Part shown: positions 45,134-60,207 of the stretch, in pieces
Numbering within the stretch: the stretch's first letter is position 1
Layout: every line of letters begins with the position of its first letter
Assembly: GCA_023374025.1 (NCBI GenBank)
Contig: SIJG01000014.1
Coordinates: forward strand, 419,077 to 483,076
From: Heterodera schachtii
Lineage: Eukaryota; Nematoda; Chromadorea; Rhabditida; Heteroderidae
Reading direction: 5' to 3'
Length of the DNA: 64,000 bases
Notes under the pieces: model-generated
Database searches by the model: none
What the model was told of the DNA's origin: nothing
Seen by the model: the letters and a program-made list of their open reading frames with translations, nothing else
Made by a program: the position numbers and the translations under genes

Positions 45134-46741
45134 ATGGATCTTTTCGACATTTTTGAACACATAAACACTAACGAAGACGTTCAGTTTCTGCGTAGTTCTG
45201 GAAATGCTGGTGCCTTGGCACCACAGCCGTTGGTCCCCAACACCGTCTATTCATTGTCCGATCTGTGTTCGGCATTCAGCTCTGCCGCTTCTCTTTCTGC
45301 CCCTCCTATGGGCATGGCTTCTAACTCCGATGCTTTTGGGCTGCGTTCGACAATTCTCCCCGCGGCTCCTCTCTCTGCCCCTCCCGTGGGCATCAGTACG
45401 AACTCCGATGACTTTGGGCTGCGTTCGACAATTGTCCCCGCGGCTCCTCTCTCTGCCCCTCCCGTGGGCATCAGTTCGAACATCGATAACACTGGCGCAA
45501 CTCGCGAACGCAACCACCAATACTTTTTTGGCCATGACTTTACGACGGGTTAATATCTCGAATGAACTAATTGATAAAATTTTTTCAGAATCTTTCTCGA
45601 GCAATTCCGGGACGACGCGCATAAGAAAGCCGCAGCCGCTGAACTTCTCGTTGAAAGTCTTTTTGGGTGGTATTCCTGCTAATATGACGACGAGTAAGTG
45701 GGGATTTGCAGAGCATTTCTTATATTAACAAAATCAATGGTCGGCTTTAGATGTTTTGGAATTGAACTTTGCCCGATTCGGGAAGAGTATCATCGACTGG
45801 CCGAAGAAGACGGCGCAGCAAGATCGCCCTCCGAATGGTAAATGACAAAGCAACGGTTACCAGATACATATTGGGATTGCTTAGGTTATGCTTTTGTGGT
45901 GTTTGAAGAGGAGGAGTCCGTCTTCCGAATGCTCCGTCTCTCCTTCGTCTCCAACGGTCGTCTCTTCTTCTACGTCTACATGCTTGGGCCTGAGCAGACG
46001 CAGCATCCGGTTCATTCCTCACTTTTCCATCTTTTTATTTTTATCGTTTAAGGTGGAAGTGAAAGTGTGGGAGATGAAGGACACGACACACGTTGGCATC
46101 GTCGGATGGCGAAAATTCCGGCGTTACTCCGTGTTTGTTGGAGGCATTCCGCGTACATGCACTGCTGGTTGGTGGTTAATGTCACATTTGTGTGCTAATT
46201 GTTTGTTCATCGAATTAACTCATTTTAGCTATGCTTGCGTATGGCATCCAAGAGGCAATCGGTGAGTATTCGTAATTGGAACGTTGCCGAAATTAAAACC
46301 AAGGTCCTGTTGCATATTGTGCCATCGAGCTTGACCGGCTCCATTACTACCCTAAGGGTGCGGCTTGCGTCGTTTTCGACTCTAAGGAGACCTACGTACG
46401 GGCGATTGCAGCGCATGATGTTGTGCTCAGTTTTGGGACATTCGAGCGAAAGGTCTTTGTAATGAACAATTTTTGGTGGAAGCATATTCAAAAATATTTT
46501 ACCCCTCCAGGTGGAATTTAAGCCATTCCTGGCCAGCAACATGCCGTGTGAGAAGTGCGGCTGTACAAGCGGGACGCGTTTCTGTGCGGAAATGATTTGC
46601 CTGGCCTATTACTGCAACAATTGTTGGAAATACGCCCACAGTTCGCGTCCGTCGCTTAATGGACACATTCCATCCAAACGGTTCATGCGTGGGAGCAGCA
46701 GCAGCAGTGGGGGCAAATCGGACCAAATGGAGCGAAAGTGA
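45134..46741 (+). CDS. Cytoplasmic polyadenylation element-binding protein (CPEB)
   Basis: RNA-binding regulator of poly(A) tail length and translation of stored mRNAs. Exons 45134-45548, 45589-45693, 45751-45837, 45885-46009, 46053-46167, 46229-46261, 46304-46452, 46511-46741; 419 residues, all in phase. Family features in order: the first RRM starts LKVFLGGIPANMT with DWPKKTAQQDRPPNGYAFVVFEEEESV; the inter-RRM segment VEVKVWEM; the second RRM SVFVGGIPRTCTAAMLAYGI...HYYPKGAACVVFDSKETYVRAI; and the C-terminal zinc-binding ZZ domain CEKCGCTSGTRFCAEMICLAYYCNNCW with a downstream His. The N-terminal third is Ser/Ala/Pro-rich and contains a tandem 26-residue repeat. Which C. elegans paralogue (cpb-1,-2,-3, fog-1) it matches cannot be decided by eye. 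The start is only about 55 bp from a transposon end. Confidence 0.93.
45283..45480 (+). repeat. In-frame 78-bp tandem repeat in CPEB exon 1
   Basis: About two and a half copies of a 78-bp unit (for example starts at 45361 and 45439) encode 26-residue units with LSAPPVGIS and DDFGLRSTIVPAAP. The first copy has diverged (PPMGMASNSDAFGLRS), the later two are nearly identical. As a multiple of three it preserves the frame. Confidence 0.85.
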
Positions 46742-48852
46742 AAGGCTTACGGGAAACAACTTCATTATTTGCTATTTTTCCAATTTCATTTTACCATTTA
46801 CTCAAGTATCTGGATTATTCTCGTCGCAAATCTAAATCCAATAACTTTTGGTCTAAAAATCTATGCAATTTGTTAATATCTTTCGAAAAATCACTATTGT
46901 TTCTACCGATTTCTGATTGTTTTTTGAATAAATTTGGTATGCATTTAATGATAGTGTGAATCTTTTTGGCAAGAAGTGTATGGCTCCACTAATTTTTTCA
47001 TATCCGATAGAAAAAAACCGCAATTTCTTCCTTTTCTCAAAAATCCCTCCAAAACTTCTCAGCCATTGTATTTCTTCTTCCCTTTCCTCCTTATCATCTC
47101 ACACTCCAACCGGACCCTCTCTCATCGGTAATTGCTTCTCCTTTGGGCTCCTCCCCCCTCGACCGACGACCCTCAAAATATGCCAAGCGCTATCTCGCGA
47201 ATTCGGAAGGAGTGCCAATCCAAAAGCAATTTTCTATTTCATTTTCCGATGTCGAAAGGCACAAAAGGCAATTCCATTGGCCGCTTCTTGTTCAAGCGCA
47301 AAAAGAAAGGCCAAATTGGGAAGGGTGAGAAAAGAGACGTGAGGGGAGGGGAGGTAATGGGATGGGACGATGGAGGGAGGGCGGAAGGGAGGGAAAGTGG
47401 GAAAGGGGAGGGGATGACCGACCCCCGGGGGTGACGAGAGGGATTGGCCCAGGGGGGGGGGGGGTCTTCTGCCGATGGTGGAGGGGGGGGGGGGGGTGGC
47501 AATAATAATTTGCGCTAACAGGGGGACCCATGCTTGCACATTCCCAATGGTACATTTGTTCCACTCATTCATTATTGCGCATTTTGGCACCCGATGCCCT
47601 CCTCCCCCCCCCCCCCCCTTTCCTCCCCTTTTTATCCTCTCTTTCTCCTCCTACCCCCTCCCCTTAGCCTTAGCCCTCTCGTGTTCTCCCATCAAAATTC
47701 GTCCCCTGTCCCATCCATTTCCGTGCCTCTGGCGCCCTCTCGAGTTTCCTACCCTCTCAAATTCATCAATTTCACAAACCTTCCCCATTCCCGGCATCGC
47801 TCTGGCACATTCAATCCATCCCTTGTCCATCCTTTTGTATTCTTTTCTCCACTTTCGGCTCCGTTTGAGTAAAAAAAGGAAATGAACGGATGGACTGACT
47901 TGACTTTCTTACGCATTGACAACTTTCGCTTGGCATTTCATTGCTTCTCCCCCCCCCCCTTCCCCTCCTGAAGGGGTAATTTCCGCTCTGAATTAATTCC
48001 GCTGAAGCGGCAAATGAATGCGTTGTCTTCAGAGCTTCAAAGAAAGTTGGATGGAGCGGGGGGGGGGGGGGGGGCTCTCTCTTCTTTGGCCGGACCCCTC
48101 CCTCGGCTCCCTTCCTTAATGTCATCGTCCTCTCCCCCACTCCCCCCCCTTTCTTCGGCATCACTCCCCTCCCCCTTACCCATCCCCCTTTCCTTCCCCC
48201 CCCCGTCTCCGAATCCATTCCCAGCTCAATTTTGCTTAATCTTATCAGCGTCATCTTCTGCTACATACCCAAAATATAAGAGAATAAGCAAATGGGAAGG
48301 GCACCAAAGGGAGGAGAGTGGAGAGAAAAGAAAATGGAAGGGAAAAAAAGAGAGGGGGGGGGGGGGTCATTCATCACATCGCATCATCCGACTTATTGTT
48401 TGTCAGTCTACAATAAACTTACCGCTCTTCCCTTTTCAAGTGGCGGTGCCTTTACTGTTCGGTGGGGTAATAAATGTAAGCCTTTCCCCGGAAAAAGCCT
48501 CCCTCAGGCGATGGGTGGGTTTAATCCTCGAATCCTCCAGACGGGCCGTGGGTTTGTGAATTTCTCGCCTGCCCTCTCCCGCCATAGTCCGTCATTACTT
48601 TTGCCCATCACTCTATCCAACCCCATTTTGAATTACAAATTGCCCCCCCCCCCCCCAAATGCATTTGTATGCCCCCAATTGTCCTCCCTTTGCTGCTGCT
48701 TTCCAATTAACTAAATTATTCATCTCTCTTCCTGCCGAAGTTGCCTCTTTCTGCGCTTCCCTCCCCTCTTCCGTTCGTTCGCTTATTGTCCGCTTTTCCC
48801 ATTTCCCTCCATTCATTTGCTTTCCATTATTCTCCCCCCCCCCCCAAAGGTG
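46742..48852. other. Intergenic with poly-G/C tracts; possible small gene
   Basis: Contains runs of G (47452-47463, 47485-47496, 48059-48073, 48357-48366) and C (47607-47620, 48645-48655). Three plus-strand pieces read like exons: 47249-about 47325 (MSKGTKGNSIGRFLFKRKKK, with a GTGAGA donor), 47974-48055 (FRSELIPLKRQMNALSSELQ, coiled-coil-like) and 48441-48590 (GGFNPRILQTGRGFVNFSPA). I could not join them in phase, so no gene is claimed. Confidence 0.4.
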
Positions 48853-51800
48853 ATGAATGAATGTCCCCTCTCCAACCAATCGGCCGTCGACTGTCTCCGC
48901 AGCGGTGCTTACTTTTACGATGCTTGCACGGGTCATTGTGAGCGTGAGATGAGGTGATTTTGGGTACGGTTTGTTAAAATCGCTCACCGATTTTCGCTTT
49001 TGCAGTTTCCTCCGTCTGAGCAAATATTTACAACTCGAACACTTCGTCTATGGCTATGTATCCCTTCCCTTCCCTTCCCCCCCCCCAATTTTCTTTGTAA
49101 ATTGCGCCTCTTTCAGCTTTTCCCCGTGCTCGTACTGCTCGTCGTTGTTGCCAATGTGCTGGTCGCGTTGGTCCTCTCCCAACGGCACATGCTTTCCCCG
49201 ACAAATTTAGTGCTCAAATACATGGCCATTGCCGACCTCTGCGTGGGACTGTTTCCCCTCCCGTGGAATTTTTACTACCACACTTTGAGGCGGGAAATAT
49301 AAAACCGAGAGCAAATGAGACAAAGATTTTGATTTAAAGGCATTTTGAGCGCGAGCAGGAGGAGTTGGAGCTGTGGTGGTGCTACGCGTATAAATACTCA
49401 ATGGATGCCATTCCGCCGGTGTGCCATAACAGTGCGTTTCCCTCCTTTACCCCCTTCCACGCCCCCTCAATTGGTCATAACGTTTCCTTTTCAGTTGCGA
49501 TGTGGCTAACTGTGCTGCTTGCGGGCCAACGGTCAGTCCCATCCATTCATTCAACCATTAGCCGATCGCTATCCAATCCTAATTTATTCCTCTTCCTTTT
49601 TTCTTCCCCGCCATATTCGTCCATTCCGATCACTCTCCTCCCTCTGATCAGTGGTCACCTTTTCCTTTGCCATTTCCCCATTTTCTCTCTTTCTTCCTTC
49701 TTTTTCGCTTATCTGCTGATTCTGCTACTCTCCTATGTTCGTGCTGGGTCGCTTCATAAAATCCGCCACTATAAGAAAAGAATAATTTCTTTTATTAAAA
49801 ACTGGAAAACAACCCATTTAAGATATTTAAAATTCATTTAATGAAATTTTCTTGTCTATTAAATTTAATAAATGAAAACATTTAAGTATTTTTTAGTCTT
49901 ATTTTTTGGGTGCCATAAAATTATTTCATCAATACTTAAAAAACGTGAAGAATTGTTTGATTGTATTTAATTGTATTCGAAAGACAGTTATAATACTTAG
50001 AATTTGCTATGCTGGTCAGTTCACATTTTTGGAGAGCATTTTAAAGAAATTGAAAAGACTTTTTATTTATATATCATGACAAAAAAATTAAAATAATAAA
50101 ATAATTGACTTTTATTTATCTGCTCCCCAATTGGCGGATTTATGAAACGACTTACAATTAGCACAGTCCTATGTTTTTCTTCTCAATTCGCTTGTTGGTC
50201 AATCTCATCTCTACCAGAGTCATCCTCTCTATTCCTTCCTTGCCCTTTGGGAAATTTTGGTGAGCTAGGTCTTGGAAGGGGTACCAACAAGGAAATCGAA
50301 AAATTTCAGCAAAAACATTTTTTTTCTTTAAAAAAATTTCGGGTGTGGAGGGACCTTGGGCGGGGGGGGGGGGGGGAGGGGGCGGGGGTGGTACGTACCC
50401 CGCATACCTCCCGCCCCTCACCCCATCCTCTGTCCCCACTTTCCTCACTCCCCTCCCCCTCCCCCTTCAGCTACCTTTGCATTCGTTACCCTTTAAACTC
50501 TCGCCAAATCTGTTCAATTCGTAATGTGCGCATTGCCACTGTCTGCATCACTTGCATTTCCATCATTTGTGGCCTTCCCAAATGTGTTGACTACCATTTC
50601 GCCGTTTACGAAGGCCTTTTGTACGTTGACTCGGGCGAATGGGTCCCTCTGAGGTCAGTCGGTCCCCCCCCCCCCCCCCCTTAAAAGGCTCCGTCCCCTT
50701 TTAAGGAGCTGTCTGTCCGGCTTCACTTTCTTCGTCCAATTGGTCGGCCAAAATGCCTTTTTCAATGCTTACTTTTGGACTCGCGTTGTCGCCTTCATTC
50801 TCCTCCCGTCCCTTCTGCTCATTTGCCTTAACGCCCTCCTCATCCAATTGGTCAATTAAATTACCAAAAATATTTTTTAACTATTATCTAATTGCATTGA
50901 ATTGCTTTCAGATACGAAAAGCGCAACGGAGGAAAGAGCGCCTTCTCAGGTCGAACAATTAAATATTTAATTAACCAATTAATTAGTGGCCAATTGCTTT
51001 TTGTTTAAGAGAGAAGAGAGCGAGAGAAGCAGAGCGTCAGACGGACAGCAATTCGACTTCGATTATGCTGGTGGGAGATTGGAAACCAGCAATAATTAGC
51101 AAAAACGAACCTAATTACCATGCTGATCTGTGATCGCATTGGTTTTATGTTCACTGATTGGTCCGCTTAGTTTGGACTTTTCTTAACGATTTGGCCATTT
51201 GAAGCCATTGATTAATCACCCATTCACTGATTGTGATCATTTTTGTCTGTCCTCTTTGCCAGGTCATCATCGTGTCCATCTTCCTCATCGTCAATTTGCC
51301 CACCGCTCTGTTCATGGCCATGCTTTGCGTCTGTCTCCCCCCCCCCTCCCCCTAAATTCCCGTGCCACCCCTTTAGGTGTACAACACTTTGGGGCTGAGC
51401 AACCGCTTTTTGGAAGGTGTTTTCCCGGTCACCTTCCTCCTCGTCAACAACATGCTCGTCATGGTCTGTCTCTTGGCTTTGTTCCCTCCCCCCCCCCTCA
51501 TTAATTGCCAAATTTGTCTTTGCCAGGCCACTTATCCGATCAATTTCGGCATTTACTGCTTCATGTCCAGTTCCTTTCGTGACACCTTTTGGATGTTGTT
51601 CTGTCGTCGAAAGAGTTGCGCCGAAGGCGACCGAATTGACAGCAAAAGAATGCCATCGCTGGGGGGAGGAGGCGTCTCCGAGATGAACAACAACAACAAC
51701 TCCACCGCCACGAGTGCTCTCTCAACGGTCCTCCGCCGTTCCACCGACCCATCGGTGGACAAACAGCACAAAACGCCGCTGGCCAATCACTTCGGTCAAT

Positions 51801-52045
51801 CCCCGCGTCCTCAAAGCATCGGCTCTGCCTTTTCCCTTCTGTCGGAGCCTTTGCTTGGCCCACCGCCGCAACTGAACGCAATTCCGCCGACCAATGGACC
51901 GGCGAAAATGAGGAAAAGCGGACCAGCAAAAAGGACGGAGGAGCAGCGGAACATTTGGGAGGGAGGGGAAAATGGAAAAGGGGGAAAAAAGTGCAAAGCG
52001 ATCTCTCCCACAGAGACAATCATTGGGGAGACGATATTTCTGTGA
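48853..52045 (+). CDS. Neuropeptide GPCR, sex-peptide/myoinhibitory-peptide receptor-like
   Basis: Rhodopsin-class seven-helix receptor. Exons 48853-48953, 49006-49057, 49117-49289, 49340-49431, 49495-49531, 50471-50653, 50709-50850, 50912-50949, 51010-51070, 51263-51328, 51377-51463, 51527-52045; 516 residues, in phase. N-terminus MNECPLSNQSAVDC carries an N-glycosylation site. TM1-2: VLVALVLSQRHM...KYMAIADLCVGLFPLP. TM3 has WWCYAYKYSMDAIPPVCHN and WLTVLLAGQRYLCIRYP in place of DRY. Then IRNVRIATVCITCISIICGLP (TM4), TM5 AYFWTRVVAFILLPSLLLI, TM6 VIIVSIFLIVNLPTALFMAM, and TM7 NNMLVM...ATYPINFGIYCFM with a degenerate NPxxY. This pattern is that of the sprr/SPR family. Intron 49290-49339 uses a GC donor (TTGAG|GC); AGG is rebuilt across it. 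The long C-tail is Ser/Asn/Pro-rich. Confidence 0.85.
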
Positions 52046-52234
52046 TTTAAGAGAAGAAAAAGTATAAATATTTATGGAAAACGAAACGAAACAATAAATA
52101 TTGGTAAAAAGTGTGCTTAAATTGAGATCGGTCATTTGAGAAAAGCAAAATGTCCCCTCTGCCGTCAATTGGCCAATCCAATAATTGTCCCTCCCCCGGG
52201 GGTCGTCTCCCCCCCCCCTTTTTTTGTTGCTCTT

Positions 52235-53289
52235 TCACCCCAAATTCATTTGCTCGTCTCTCTTCCGTTGTCTCCTCCTCCCATTCGCCTCTTCTTCACC
52301 GTCGCTTCGTCCGCCACACTTAAAGCCTTGCCAAATGCTTTCGCCTTCTTGACGAAGTGCCATCAGTCGAGAAAAATGAGTCAGAGCACAGCCAAAGGCG
52401 TAAAGAAAGGCCATGCCAAGGTACAGCTTAAAGGCAATGCCAAAGGAACTCTGAAAAGGGAAGTCAAAGATTGGATGAAATGATTTGAATTGGCAGTGCG
52501 ACCTCAAATTGGGGCTGAAAGTGCGCGAAATTGCCATTGGCCAATGCGACGCTGGCGACAACGAAAAGGTAAAGGCACACTGAAAAATGGCAGAGAAAAA
52601 TAAAGGACAAACGCAACGAACGGAGGCGAAATTTACAAATTGCAACGGAAAGACTCAGCGAAACTCTCTTTTCCATCGTCGAAACGCCCTTTTGCTGTTT
52701 GTAACGGCAACACATCACCAGAGTGGCACCCAAGTCGAGCAGAAACAGCGCGAGTTGGAGAAGGACGAGCGAGAAAAGAGCACGAAAAACTGGGAGAAAA
52801 GGACAAAAAAATGAAACGGAAAAGGCAAATAATGCCAACACCAATGGCATGGCATTGATTGCTCCCTTACCAGGTGCCCTCTTCACCCTCAGTGTGGCAT
52901 TATTTTCTCACCTGCCCCTGGCATGTCAATTTGTGCCGCTCCGAGGCCCTCATTGGCCCAAAATTCGGCCCTTCGCTGTTCTGTGTCGGCCCAATGGACA
53001 CAGCGAATTGCCCCCGCGGTGTCTTCCGTTTCTTTTCGCTTCGATACGCAATCACTGCCCGAAATGCCCCTCTGATGTTGGCGTTGTATCACACCAAAAA
53101 GTGGCACGCACTTACGATTATTTTCACTCCGCCAAATTGGGCTCCCTGCAGCAAAATCCATTCGTTGAACGGCAAAGTGAACAAAGTGACGCCCACGGCG
53201 ACCAATTTGAGCATGGCGGACAAAGTCAAACACCAAAAGCTGAGCTGATCAATCGGCTGCACTGAGTCAATGGACACAATGTCATCCAT
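52235..53289 (-). CDS. Claudin-like four-helix membrane protein
   Basis: Exons (minus): 53289-53116, 53071-52912, 52789-52655, 52579-52503, 52450-52235; 253 residues, each junction in phase. Helix 1 is FWCLTLSAMLKLVAVGVTL, followed by a long polar loop with two Cys and a Trp (DCVSK...AIRCVHWAD). Helix 2 is ALFSLVLLQLALFLLDLGAT, helix 3 LYLFVVASVALA and helix 4 FKLYLGMAFLYAFGCAL, with a very basic C-terminus (RRRQRKRDEQ). Four helices with the large first extracellular loop resemble the claudin/PMP22 superfamily, but the GLW-C-C loop motif is not clear, so the family is tentative. Its 3' end lies 190 bp from the GPCR stop, tail to tail. Confidence 0.7.
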
Positions 53290-55702
53290 TCCAACAGAAG
53301 AAAGAAAAAGAAAGTAATTGGATTCACTGAAAAAAGAATTAATTAAGGTGAGTCATTAAAATTGAAAATGAAATTAATGAAGGAAACGAGTGACAACGAA
53401 CAACAGCAGCAACAATCAATCAGCAACAGTTTGTTGTATTTGAACGGGGAAGAAGTCAAGAGATAAGGCAAAACAAGTGAATGGGGAAGATCATCGATTG
53501 GATGGGTGGGGAGGGGGGCGAAGATGGTTAATGGGGGGGGGGGAGAAATTGGGGGGAGTGCGCGAATTCCCCCCCCCCCCCCCCCCCGAGGAGAGTGAAG
53601 GGCATCTGTCATTGGGAAGGGGGAACAAAATGAAAGATGGGAGGAAAACAAAGAGAACATGTTGACATTGTTTGCTTACAATTAGTAATTGTCATTAGCC
53701 CATCACTTTTCCATTTTATTAGCGAAATATTGGCCCAATTAATGGAAACCATTTAAATCACCGTCAATTTAAAGGTTTTCCACCATTCCCCCTCCCCACC
53801 AATGTTTCGCCATTGCCTTTCCCTCGTCACTCACTCCTCCATTGGCATTTCCTTGGCAGGAAAATTGCCAAACCCAAAGAGGGTGAGCAGCAGCAGCAAA
53901 GTACAGATAATGATGGCAAAGACATGGAAAAGCGGCACATCTCTCGGGGATTGTCGTTGCCAACAGAATGAAAAATGGGCGGGACAAATCAATGCTAAGT
54001 TGATGATGGGAGGAGTGGCAAAAGCGATGAAGAAAGTTGGAAGGTTTCCATGGAGAGAGCAAAAGGCGAAATGAAAGTTTGGATTTTGAGGGACAAATGA
54101 CCAAAAAGAAATGGACAAATGGAAAATGGAGGGGGACGAAAGGAAAAATCAAACCGAAGCATATGGAAATTAAAAAAATAAACTCAAAACAAATTTTTGA
54201 GCCAAAAATATGGATATAAAATCGCGAATATGGCCATGAAAATGAAAAAATATGGACATAAATTTTATAAAAAATAATAAAACTAAAATTTAAAATTTTG
54301 AACGAAAAAACATGAAAAGCAAAATTTGCGCTTTTTTGCTTATTTTGACACAAAAAAACCAGTTTTTAAGAATGTTAAAGATTTATTCTTGTGAAAATTT
54401 TAGTAAAAAAATTTTCGAAAATAGAAAAATATGGATTAGAATTCCATCCTAGAAGCTTCAAAAAAATATAAAAACACGTTTTTTCATGCGTTTCGGTGGA
54501 CCAAAGTCCAGGAAAAATATGGGTTTCCATATAATTGGACTCCCTAGAAAAATTCGAGCCGGACCAGTAAATTACTTATCAGTCCGTAAAACGGCTTTTT
54601 CCCGGCAAAACAATACCTTGCGATCTTTCATTTTATTATTTAGTGTTATTATATAAAATTTTTAAAGTGTGCGGTTTCGCGAAAAATAATGGAATTCAAT
54701 CTTAAATTTAATTATTTCAAAATTATTTTTATTTAAAATAATTAAATATTATTTAAATTATTTTTTATTAGTTCTTTGTTCTCTTTACCTTTTCTTCATT
54801 TTATCCATTTGCTCTTTTTATTTTTCGTCACTGTAAAAACCGCGAGAATTTTGTGGGGGCGGCAAAGGGTCAAACAAAACATTATGCGCATATTAAATGG
54901 CATGCAAATGCATAATAATTAAGGGTTGGTTATTAAGGCGGGCGAATATCCGTTGACAAATGCCATTTTTGGGTTGGGTAATTTTAAATAAAGACGACGG
55001 ACGATGCCTTTGCCTTTTTTTCATTGAAATTAAAAAATTAAACACCGTCCATCTCTTCAAGAGAATTGGTCGTTTCGGCGCCAGCCCGACTTTTTGATTA
55101 TAACTTTTTTTCATTGTCGACCAAATCCAACAATTTTGGTATCCTTCGAAAGCTCTTTACAAGGTTTATTAGCATTTCAAAAAGTAGGAAATCTTATTGC
55201 AAATTAGAAAAGTTTCCCCCAATCTGTGCCGGATCGAACGGACATTAAGGCCATTCCTTGCCCAATTCCTTCACTTTCGCTGTGCGTTCGTTTGCTTTTC
55301 GTCGTCCGTTTCATTGCTTCTCCCCCCCCCTTATTGTTTTTGACTGTTTTCCGTTCATTTCCTCCGAATTTACTTTTTATTTACCATTTGTTTCATCTCA
55401 CTTTTGCTCTGCGCACATTTCGCAGAGAATTCGAAAGGAAATGCCAATGCCAATGACGTCGTCGCTTCTCATTTTCCCCTCCTCCCGTCGCCCTAATCAA
55501 AATATTGCGTGGATGTGTCACAACATTCATTCCTTCTAATCCCAAAAAACTCATTTTATTGCACACAAGCATTGCCATACTCATAGATAGCATTATTATT
55601 GCCCTGAGGGGCCAATTGTTTGTTTCCGGGTTCCATTTTTAAAATAGAATTTCAATTGAGGTATTTTCTGTCACCCATTCTCCATTTCGAATTTCAATTC
55701 AA
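53290..55702. other. Intergenic with degraded hAT copy and repeat core
   Basis: Poly-G/C blocks lie at 53530-53590. From about 54080 to 54547 is a degraded relative of the hAT MITE at 43002: it shares, inverted, CTAGAAGCTTC, CATGCGTTTCGG and AAAGTCCAGG. At 55095-55165 one half of the ACTTTTTT...TTGGTATCCTTCGAAAGC core occurs without a partner arm. Neither strand shows an exon I can support; the short frame at 55226-55456 is Phe/Leu-rich and without homology. Confidence 0.5.
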
Positions 55703-56244
55703 ATGCCGACTTTCTCCGCTCCGTCTTCGGCTTCTTCTTCGTCCCGCCTCCCTTTGCTCTTCTCTCTGCTGGCCTTTCTCCAACTTCTGATGAGTGCCAA
55801 TTCGGCCCTGCTGCTCCCGCTCGATTCGAGTTGGTATTCAAACCACAGAATGAAAATTTGTGCGGAAAATGAATGAGTGGGTCGGTCATTTCGTATTCTT
55901 AAGCACTTTTCGCTCCTCACAACGGCCCTTTCGTGGCATTTTATCGGCGCCCTCCGTTTCCGAATGCCCGCCTCACCAGCAGTCCAATGATCCGTGAATT
56001 CAATTCGGCCGGGCTCGATCTATCCAGAAAACGATCTCTTCATGTACCCGTTTTGTCGATGGACGAAGAAAAATTTGAGGAAAATGGACATGGCCAATTT
56101 GGCCAATTTCTGCCGTTGCATTTGTCCCAAATTCCATCCGCCGATGGCAAATCATTGACAATTCCATCGGCTGATCAGTCGAACACTTTGCAATGCTTCT
56201 GCTGTCGGGCATTTGTTTGCAGAAAACAAGTGAATGGAAAGTGA
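55703..56244 (+). CDS. Small secreted protein, possible neuropeptide precursor
   Basis: Two exons, 55703-55829 and 55904-56244, join in phase to 155 residues. The N-terminus has a Ser-rich n-region, then a hydrophobic core LPLLFSLLAFLQLLM and the likely cleavage site SANSA|LLLP, a good signal peptide. The mature part is short, with candidate basic cleavage sites (FYRRPPF, DLSRKRSLHV) and a Gln/Asp/Glu-rich middle; it ends CFCCRAFVCRKQVNGK with four Cys. It could be a peptide hormone precursor or, in a parasite, a secreted effector. I recognise no named family and no repeated peptide. Confidence 0.55.
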
Positions 56245-57086
56245 CCAAAGGAATTAAAATTAATTTCTTAAGATTTGCCCATGCTCCAAATTTATGATCT
56301 GATCATAGAGATGGACGAGCCAAAAAACAATTGCCAAAGCACAACCGATTCAAAATTTAAATTTAATAAGAATAAAAATAATCAAATTATTTTTTAAAAC
56401 TACAGTATTCAAATTTAAAATTGAATTACTAAAGAGTTAATATTGGAGTCAGATTAAAATTAAAACTGATGCTTATATTTCCCGACTTAAATGATAAATA
56501 GAATCGTCTCGTGTGCTCGTTTTAGCGGTGAGTGTTTTGGTCTGTTAAGGACACGCATTAAGTCATTCAAAAAACCAATTTCTTATTCTTAAAGTAATCG
56601 CAGCCAAAAGGAGAGAAAGAATTCTCATTTCTTGTTTTTTGAAACGCTGTATTTTGCATTTTATTGTATTGAAATTGGAGGCCGGCGCGGGATGGGATCC
56701 CGCGTGGGATTTTGCGGGATCACAGTCCGCAATCCCGCATTTTTTGGAAATATAGGGATTTTGCGGGATTCCCATTGCATTTTGAAATTAAAAGAACAAA
56801 ATGCCAAAAATTTCTTAAATAAATTCATAAATTAATTAAAGTTAAAGAAAGCCACTTTCAATCGCAAACGTCATCCAAAATTTGTGAAATTTATTTCCCT
56901 GCCTATCTCCCGACGGATCGGTTTCCACCTTAGTACGCGGAACGAAAATTTGAAATTTCCATTCTCTAATTTGGAATCAACAAATGACAAATTTGAACAT
57001 CATATTTTCCGTGTTAAAAATCTGAAACGAAATTTAAAAAAGAAAAAAATTTTGAGATTGATCGTTTTGATAATTTCTAACTTCCA
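56245..57086. other. Intergenic upstream of NVL, GCGGGAT-rich repeat
   Basis: Between 56690 and 56772 there are five to six copies of TGCGGGAT or its complement (for example GGGATCCCGCGTGGGATTTT), partly palindromic, as in the ends of the foldback elements but without a detectable partner. The rest is AT-rich. Possible additional 5' NVL exons could lie here; none was found with a usable splice site. Confidence 0.45.

Positions 57087-60207
<3,121 letters not shown>

Noticed and set aside
48292..48714. Frame GGSFITSHHPTYCLSVYNK and neighbours upstream of the GPCR
   Set aside because: Could not be joined in phase to anything; left as an unproven exon fragment.
56690..56772. GCGGGAT repeats as a further foldback terminus
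   Set aside because: No inverted partner or target duplication found within reach; recorded only as a repeat-rich patch.
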